Shown here in pieces: positions 47,752-53,731 of a DNA stretch of 53,731 nt. The position numbers and the translations under genes are program-made. The first letter of the stretch is position 1. Each line of letters starts with the position of its first letter. The stretch lies in the NCBI GenBank assembly GCA_027012135.1, contig JALUZF010000233.1, positions 1 to 53,731 on the forward strand, given 5' to 3'. The DNA comes from Gammaproteobacteria bacterium. Lineage in GTDB: Bacteria > Pseudomonadota > Gammaproteobacteria > GRL18. The notes under the pieces are model-generated. The model saw only the letters and a program-made list of their open reading frames with translations. It did no database searches and was not told the origin of the DNA.

Positions 47752-48254
47752 TGTCTCAAACAACTCAGGCTCCGAGCGACTTAATTAATGCCGAATCAAA
47801 ACAGGATATTGATCACTGGCTGGCCAAGTATCCGGAAGATCAGAAACAGTCAGCCGTGATGGCGGCTCTGCGCATTGTTCAGGATCAGAACGGCGGCTGG
47901 TTAACCCTGGAATTAATGGATGCGGTAGCGGATTATCTGGATATGGATAAAATTCATGTTTATGAAGTGGCTACTTTTTATTCCATGTATGAACACAAGC
48001 CGGTAGGCAAGCATAAGATCTGTGTCTGCACCAATCTTTCCTGTATGAGCTGCGGATCCGGAAAAATTGTTGAACATCTGGAAGAAAAATTACATATTAA
48101 ACTGGGTGAAACCACGGAAGATAATCAGTTTACCCTTAAAGAAGTTGAATGTCTGGGAGCTTGTTCCGGTGCACCAATGTTCCAGATTGGCGAGCACTAT
48201 TATGAAAACCTGACCCCGGAAAAAATAGATGAAATACTGGCGGGTTTGAAATAA
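47751..48254 (+). CDS. nuoE: NADH-quinone oxidoreductase subunit E
   Basis: 167 residues. The thioredoxin-like domain binds a [2Fe-2S] cluster through Cys93, Cys98, Cys134 and Cys138 (CTNLSC and ECLGACSGAP). It belongs to the NADH-dehydrogenase module with NuoF and NuoG. nuoF starts 73 bases later. Confidence 0.97.
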   Translation: MSQTTQAPSDLINAESKQDIDHWLAKYPEDQKQSAVMAALRIVQDQNGGWLTLELMDAVADYLDMDKIHVYEVATFYSMYEHKPVGKHKICVCTNLSCMSCGSGKIVEHLEEKLHIKLGETTEDNQFTLKEVECLGACSGAPMFQIGEHYYENLTPEKIDEILAGLK

Positions 48255-48327
48255 CCGCAGCAGCAAAAACAGAAAATAAATTGTAAACGGCAGATTGCTT
48301 GAGTAGCAATACCAGGCGGAGTATTAA

Positions 48328-49608
48328 ATGGCAAACGAAGTTTGTTTTAGAACATTACATCTTGATAAACCCTGGACACTGGAGTCCTATCTCAGTGTGG
48401 GTGGCTATGAATCCTTAAAAAAGATTCTGACCGAGAAGATCCCGGCTGAAGATATTATTGAAGAAGTAAAAACTTCCGCCTTAAGAGGCCGTGGTGGTGC
48501 GGGTTTCCCGACAGGTCTGAAATGGAGCTTTATGCCCCGTCAGGCACCGGGTCAGAAATACATCGTCTGTAATTCAGATGAAGGTGAACCGGGTACCTGT
48601 AAAGACCGGGATATTTTACGTTATAACCCGCACCAGTTAATTGAAGGTATGGCCATTGCCGGGTATTGTATTGGCGCCGATATGGGCTACAACTACATAC
48701 GCGGTGAATTCTGGGAACCTTTCAGCCGTTTTGATAATGCCTTAAATGAAGCACGTGAAGCCGGTTATCTGGGTAAAAATATATTCGGCAGCGATTTTAA
48801 TTTTGATCTGCAGGCGCATCTGGGCGGCGGTGCCTATATCTGCGGTGAAGAAACCGCATTACTGGAATCTATTGAAGGTAAAAAAGGTCAGCCCCGTTTT
48901 AAACCGCCGTTTCCTGCCAGTTTCGGTTTATACGGTAAACCCACCACTATTAATAACACAGAAACCCTGGCCTCCATTCCGGTCATTGTGGAAAAAGGCG
49001 GTCAGTGGTTTCTGGATATGGGTAAGCCGAATAACGGCGGCACTAAAATATTTTCAGTATCCGGTAATGTTAAGCGGCCCGGTAACTATGAAATTAATAT
49101 GGGTACCCCGTTTTCAGAATTACTGGAAATGTGCGGCGGTATGAAAGACGGCTATCAGTTAAAAGCCGTTATTCCGGGTGGTAGTTCATCTCCGGTTATT
49201 CCCGGTGAGCAAATGATGGATGTCACCATGGATTATGACGGTATTTCCAAAGCTGGGTCCATGCTGGGTTCTGGTGCGGTGATTATTCTGGATGATCAGA
49301 TGTGCATGGTGAATGCTCTGGCCCGTTTATCTCATTTCTATCATGAAGAATCCTGCGGTCAGTGTACACCCTGCCGTGAAGGTACCGGCTGGCTGTCCCG
49401 CGTTATGCATCGAATAGAGCACGGGCAGGGCAGACAGGAAGATCTGGACCTGCTGGATAAAGTGGCCGGTGATATTATGGGCCGCACCATCTGTGCCCTG
49501 GGTGAAGCCGCATCTATGCCGGTAAAAGGTTTCCTCAAGCATTATCGTGATGAGTTTCAATATCATATTGATCATAAAAAATGCATGGTCGGACCGGGCA
49601 GCAAGTAA
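48328..49608 (+). CDS. nuoF: NADH-quinone oxidoreductase subunit F
   Basis: 426 residues. The Gly-rich NADH/FMN site [15 protein letters not shown] is near residues 50-65, [15 protein letters not shown] follows, and the C-terminal [4Fe-4S] motif is [15 protein letters not shown]. It oxidises NADH and passes electrons via FMN. GCGGAG precedes the ATG. Confidence 0.98.
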   Translation: MANEVCFRTLHLDKPWTLESYLSVGGYESLKKILTEKIPAEDIIEEVKTSALRGRGGAGFPTGLKWSFMPRQAPGQKYIVCNSDEGEPGTCKDRDILRYNPHQLIEGMAIAGYCIGADMGYNYIRGEFWEPFSRFDNALNEAREAGYLGKNIFGSDFNFDLQAHLGGGAYICGEETALLESIEGKKGQPRFKPPFPASFGLYGKPTTINNTETLASIPVIVEKGGQWFLDMGKPNNGGTKIFSVSGNVKRPGNYEINMGTPFSELLEMCGGMKDGYQLKAVIPGGSSSPVIPGEQMMDVTMDYDGISKAGSMLGSGAVIILDDQMCMVNALARLSHFYHEESCGQCTPCREGTGWLSRVMHRIEHGQGRQEDLDLLDKVAGDIMGRTICALGEAASMPVKGFLKHYRDEFQYHIDHKKCMVGPGSK

Positions 49609-49679
49609 TTATTAACTTTAGCGGCTAACAATACAATTAGCGGCTGACTTAACAAGATAAGATTAACGAGTACTTAAAT

Positions 49680-52040
49680 ATGGTAACAATTACAATTAAC
49701 GGAAAACAGGTTCAGGCCGAGCAGGGTCAGATGCTGATAGAAGCAGCTGATAATGCAGATATCGCCATACCTCGTTTTTGTTATCATAAAAACCTGTCTA
49801 TTGCTGCTAACTGCCGTATGTGCCTGGTGGAAGTGGAAAAAGCCCCCAAACCTGTTCCTGCCTGTGCCACACCGATTACTGACGGCATGGTGGTGAATAC
49901 CAAATCCACTAAAGCTCTGGCGGCTCAACAGGCTGTTATGGAGTTTCTGTTAATTAATCATCCGCTGGATTGCCCCATCTGTGATCAGGGCGGTGAGTGT
50001 GATTTACAGGAATTTTCCGTTGGTTATGGTAAAGATAAATCCGACTACTATGAAGTAAAGCGGGTTGTAAAAGATAAAAATATCGGCCCGCTGATTGCTA
50101 CCGAACTGACCCGTTGTATTCACTGTACCCGCTGTGTCCGTTTTGGACAGGAAATTGCCGGTATGCGTGAAATGGGTGCTACCGGTCGTGGTGACTGGAT
50201 GGAAATCGGCACTTATATAGAAAAGAGTATCGACTCGGAACTGTCCGGTAATATTATTGATTTATGTCCGGTGGGTGCACTTACCTCCAAGGTTTCCCGT
50301 TTTACCTACCGGGTCTGGGAACTGGCCAGCAATGACTTCGTGGCAGCCCATGACTGCATTGGCTCTAATATAAATGTGCAGACTAAAAACGGTGTGATTA
50401 AGCGGGTTATTGCCCGGGAAAATAATGAGATTAATGATACCTGGATTTCAGATCGTGACCGCTACAGCTTTGAAGGTATTAACAGTGCGGATCGCCTGAC
50501 CAGACCTATGATTAAACAGAATGGTCAATGGCAGGAAGCCAGCTGGGATGATGCCCTGCAGTTTGCCGTTAACGGCCTGAAAGCCATATCCGATGCCAGT
50601 GAACTGGGAGCCGTCTGTTCACCTTCTGTCACTACCGAAGAAATGTTTTTACTACAGAAACTTATGCGGGGTATCGGCAGCAATAATATTGATCACCGTC
50701 TGCGTCAGACTGACTTTTCCGCTCAGGATGCCGATCCCCGTTTCCCGGGACTGGGCATGAAACTGGCGGAAGTTAAAAACCTTAATGCCGCCCTGCTGAT
50801 TGGCTCCAATGTACGTAAAGAACAGCCGATTATGGGCCATCATCTAAGGCAGGCCAGTTTAAACAGTGCACAGATTGCTGTGCTTAATCCCGTTAAATAT
50901 GAGCAGATTTTCAAGCCTGCCCAGGAATTTATTGCCGCTCCTTCCCAGATGTTTAATGAATTAAAATCTCTGGCTAAAGCGGCTCTGGAAATCACCGGAA
51001 AAACTGCACCTGACGGTCTGGCTGACCTGGTTGCAGGCCAAACTGTCAGCGATGCACATAAGGCCTGTATTGAAAACTTAAATGAGGCTGACAATGCCGC
51101 GGTTATTATAGGCACTATGCTGCAGGCCATGCCGGATTATGCCGCCATGCGTATGCTGGCAGGCTTTATTGCCGATGCCACCGATTCAGTTTTAAGCTAT
51201 TTAACGCCTGGTGCTAATACCAGCGGAGCTTATCTTTCCGGGCTGCTGCCAAACCGCAATGCCGCCGGTGAGTCAGCCGATGGTCTGGATACCCAGGCCA
51301 TGTTTGCCCAGCATCGAAAGGGTTATATTTTATTCGGCATTGAGCCGGATCGGGATATTGAAAATCCTGTTCAGGTACAAAATGCCTTAGACAATGCTGA
51401 TTTTGTGGTGGCTGTAACTATGTACCAGTCTGATGCCCTGCAGAACAGTGCGGATGTTTTATTACCGCTCTCAGCCATTACCGAAGCATCCGGTACCCTG
51501 ATCAATGTGGACGGTACCTGGCAGAGCTTCCAGGCAGCCAGTAAGGCTATTGGCCAGTCCAAGCCGGGCTGGAAGATTTTACGGGTCATGGGTAATCTGT
51601 TTGATGTCAGCGGTTTTGATTACCAGAGTTCAGAAGAGGTTCTGGCTGATGTTAAGAGTGCAGCCGGTGATGCAGTAACAGATAAAGCAGGCAATAAACT
51701 ATCCTGGCAATGTCCAGATAAAAGCACTGCAGAAACTGCTCTGCAACGCATTGCAGAACTACCGATATATGCGGTAGATGCGGTAGTCCGACGGGCAGAA
51801 GCTCTGCAGCAAACCGCTGATGCTCAGGTTAACTGTGCCCGAATAAACTCAGCGACCGCAGAGAAACTGAAAATAGAGGACGGCCAGACAGTTTCAGCCG
51901 TACAGGATGGACATTTGGTGGACATGAGTGTCAGTATCGATGATCGAATTGCCGATAATTGCGTCTATATTCCGGCGGGTATTGAGTCCGCAGCGGCTTT
52001 AGGCGGCGGTTATAATGCCATTGAACTTAAGGCAAAATAG
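49680..52040 (+). CDS. nuoG: NADH-quinone oxidoreductase subunit G
   Basis: 786 residues. The N terminus holds a [2Fe-2S] domain (CYHKNLSIAANCRMCLVEVE), a His-containing DCPICDQGGECDLQ cluster site and CIHCTRCVRFGQ. A molybdopterin-oxidoreductase-like domain fills the rest. It carries electrons through the peripheral arm. The start directly follows a short gap with a partly repeated TTAGCGGCT motif (49618-49646). Confidence 0.96.
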   Translation: MVTITINGKQVQAEQGQMLIEAADNADIAIPRFCYHKNLSIAANCRMCLVEVEKAPKPVPACATPITDGMVVNTKSTKALAAQQAVMEFLLINHPLDCPICDQGGECDLQEFSVGYGKDKSDYYEVKRVVKDKNIGPLIATELTRCIHCTRCVRFGQEIAGMREMGATGRGDWMEIGTYIEKSIDSELSGNIIDLCPVGALTSKVSRFTYRVWELASNDFVAAHDCIGSNINVQTKNGVIKRVIARENNEINDTWISDRDRYSFEGINSADRLTRPMIKQNGQWQEASWDDALQFAVNGLKAISDASELGAVCSPSVTTEEMFLLQKLMRGIGSNNIDHRLRQTDFSAQDADPRFPGLGMKLAEVKNLNAALLIGSNVRKEQPIMGHHLRQASLNSAQIAVLNPVKYEQIFKPAQEFIAAPSQMFNELKSLAKAALEITGKTAPDGLADLVAGQTVSDAHKACIENLNEADNAAVIIGTMLQAMPDYAAMRMLAGFIADATDSVLSYLTPGANTSGAYLSGLLPNRNAAGESADGLDTQAMFAQHRKGYILFGIEPDRDIENPVQVQNALDNADFVVAVTMYQSDALQNSADVLLPLSAITEASGTLINVDGTWQSFQAASKAIGQSKPGWKILRVMGNLFDVSGFDYQSSEEVLADVKSAAGDAVTDKAGNKLSWQCPDKSTAETALQRIAELPIYAVDAVVRRAEALQQTADAQVNCARINSATAEKLKIEDGQTVSAVQDGHLVDMSVSIDDRIADNCVYIPAGIESAAALGGGYNAIELKAK

Positions 52041-52124
52041 CAAACAGCTTTATAAATATTTACATTTATTTATAAAAAGTTTTAAAAAGTGCAAAATAAA
52101 CAGCTTAGATAAACGGAGCCGATT

Positions 52125-53177
52125 TTGTTAGACCTGATTTTATCCATTTATGAAATACCGGTGATTAATATACTGCTCAAGATCATTGTGATCCTGGTGC
52201 CGTTATTATTGACTGTCGCGTATTTCACCTATGCAGAACGAAAAATCATCGGCTATATGCAGGTGCGTATCGGGCCTAACCGCGTCGGACCACGCGGCTG
52301 GCTGCAGCCTATTGCCGATGCCATGAAGCTGATGTTTAAGGAAATCATTTTTCCTTCTGATGCGAATAAGGTGTTGTTTACCATTGCGCCGACCCTGGCG
52401 ATTGCCACGGCACTGGCGGCCTGGGCCGTAGTACCCTTTGGTTCAGAAATGGTACTGGCGGATATTAATGTAGCCTTGCTCTATATCCTGGCCATGACCT
52501 CCATCGGGGTGTACGGTATTATTCTGGCGGGCTGGTCTTCAAACTCCAAGTACGCCATTATGAGTACCTTAAGAACAGCGGCGCAGGTGGTGTCCTATGA
52601 AATTGCCATGGGCTTTGCCCTGGTCGGTGTCGTTATGGCGGCCCGCAGCCTCAATATCGGTGATATTGTAGAAGGGCAGAGCGGCAGTATCTGGGGCTGG
52701 TATATGTGGCCATTACTGCCTCTGTTTGTTATTTATTTTATTTCCGGTGTGGCAGAAACCAACCGTGCCCCCTTTGATGTGGCCGAAGGTGAATCTGAAA
52801 TTGTGGCCGGTTTCCATGTGGAATATTCCGGTATTCTGTTTGCTATTTTCTTCCTGGCGGAATACGCCAATATGATCCTGATTTCCATTATGGCAGCCCT
52901 GATGTTTATGGGCGGCTGGTTATCACCTTTTGAAGGTGTCAGTGCCCTGGGCCTGGGAGACAGTTTCCTGGCCGGTTCCAGTATTATCTGGTTATTAGCC
53001 AAAACCGCAATATTTATGTTCCTGTTCCTGTGGTTCAGGGCCACTTTTCCACGCTATCGTTATGATCAGATCATGCGCCTGGGCTGGAAAGTATTTATAC
53101 CCATCACCATTGTCTGGATTTATGTGGTAGGTTTAATGTATTACCTGGAATTAGCCCCCTGGTTTATTAAGGGCTAA
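52125..53177 (+). CDS. nuoH: NADH-quinone oxidoreductase subunit H
   Basis: 350 residues from a TTG start with CGGAG 6 bases upstream. About eight membrane segments are visible. The conserved loop [20 protein letters not shown] and the acidic loop [20 protein letters not shown] near the quinone site are intact. It links the peripheral and membrane arms. Confidence 0.97.
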   Translation: MLDLILSIYEIPVINILLKIIVILVPLLLTVAYFTYAERKIIGYMQVRIGPNRVGPRGWLQPIADAMKLMFKEIIFPSDANKVLFTIAPTLAIATALAAWAVVPFGSEMVLADINVALLYILAMTSIGVYGIILAGWSSNSKYAIMSTLRTAAQVVSYEIAMGFALVGVVMAARSLNIGDIVEGQSGSIWGWYMWPLLPLFVIYFISGVAETNRAPFDVAEGESEIVAGFHVEYSGILFAIFFLAEYANMILISIMAALMFMGGWLSPFEGVSALGLGDSFLAGSSIIWLLAKTAIFMFLFLWFRATFPRYRYDQIMRLGWKVFIPITIVWIYVVGLMYYLELAPWFIKG

Positions 53178-53264
53178 GAGCGGATTGATAAAAGTAAGTA
53201 TTCATATATAAAGAGCAAAATGGTAAATAGTAAAGTCGTTAGTAAAGGTTTCTGGAGATAATTT

Positions 53265-53731
53265 GTGCAGCAATTGATCCAATTTTTTAATAGCCTGTTT
53301 TTAGCAGAACTCTTTAAGGGGCTGAGTGTGACGGGCAAATATCTTTTTAAGAAAAAGATTACGGTACAGTACCCGGAAGAAAAAACGCCTCAGTCTTTTC
53401 GCTTTCGGGGTCTGCATGCACAACGCCGTTATGCTAATGGTGAAGAACGCTGCATTGCCTGTAAACTATGTGAGGCCATCTGTCCGGCACTGGCTATTTC
53501 CATTGAGTCAGAACAGCGGGAAGACGGTACACGCAGAACCAAAAGCTATGATATTGATTTAACCAAGTGTATTTTCTGCGGTTTTTGTGAAGAATCCTGT
53601 CCGGTAGATTCCATTGTGGAAACCCGGATTTTTGAATACCACGGAGAAGAACGTGGTGATTTATTAATGACCAAGGAAAAACTGCTGGCAGTGGGCGATA
53701 AATACGAAGCCCAGATTGCCGCTGACCGCGC
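53265..53731 (+). CDS. nuoI: NADH-quinone oxidoreductase subunit I, 3' end outside window
   Basis: 155 complete codons from a GTG are visible, with TGGAGAT 7 bases before it. The two [4Fe-4S] motifs are [12 protein letters not shown] and [12 protein letters not shown], both complete. An N-terminal amphipathic region precedes. It carries electrons toward NuoB. The window ends before the stop codon. Confidence 0.95.
   Translation, partial: MQQLIQFFNSLFLAELFKGLSVTGKYLFKKKITVQYPEEKTPQSFRFRGLHAQRRYANGEERCIACKLCEAICPALAISIESEQREDGTRRTKSYDIDLTKCIFCGFCEESCPVDSIVETRIFEYHGEERGDLLMTKEKLLAVGDKYEAQIAADR

Overview
The window reads as chromosomal DNA of a gammaproteobacterium of moderate G+C content. The main evidence is gene order: smpB / ratA-rnfH / bamE / fur / recN / nadK / hrcA-grpE-dnaK-dnaJ / dapB-carA-carB-greA / yhbY / rlmE-ftsH-folP / glmM-tpiA-secG-tRNA-Leu-nuoA..I is a classic gammaproteobacterial backbone. 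nuoC and nuoD are separate genes, so it is not an enteric. A Tat-exported DsrE-family protein hints at sulfur metabolism (a Chromatiales- or Thiotrichales-like lineage would fit), but the species cannot be fixed from this sequence alone.

Layout. Positions 1-8.4 kb are accessory DNA. They hold the 3' part of a large unknown coiled-coil protein, four unrelated small exported proteins with clearly uneven base composition, a WD40-like protein, a small convergent gene, an exported YfdX-family protein and a vapBC locus whose toxin gene has lost its middle. From 8.4 to 16.5 kb come a Met/His-rich exported protein, sbcDC, smpB, a sodium-dependent symporter, ratA and rnfH. A 12-copy heptamer array separates rnfH from bamE. 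From 16.7 to 27 kb are bamE, fur, a two-gene unknown module, recN, nadK and the heat-shock genes hrcA-grpE-dnaK-dnaJ, with sigma-32-type promoters visible. From 27 to 44.4 kb are dapB, carAB, greA, yjdM, yhbY, a decayed zeta-toxin-like gene with an intact small partner, rlmE, ftsH, folP, a feoAB iron cassette, glmM, tpiA, secG and tRNA-Leu(GAG). From 44.9 kb to the end runs the respiratory complex I operon nuoA to nuoI, the last gene cut by the window edge.

How it works together. The backbone supports proteostasis (GrpE, DnaK, DnaJ, FtsH, SmpB, HrcA), DNA repair (SbcCD, RecN), pyrimidine/arginine and lysine/cell-wall precursors (CarAB, DapB, GlmM), folate synthesis (FolP), envelope assembly and secretion (BamE, SecG), iron control and uptake (Fur, FeoAB) and NADH oxidation (Nuo). 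A recurring pattern is that accessory cargo sits in junctions of otherwise conserved gene order: the 77+71-residue pair between fur and recN, the DsrE gene between dnaJ and dapB, the zeta-like locus between yhbY and rlmE, and feoAB between folP and glmM. Both toxin-antitoxin-like loci have a broken toxin and an intact small partner. No insertion sequence, integrase, CRISPR array or rRNA gene was seen.
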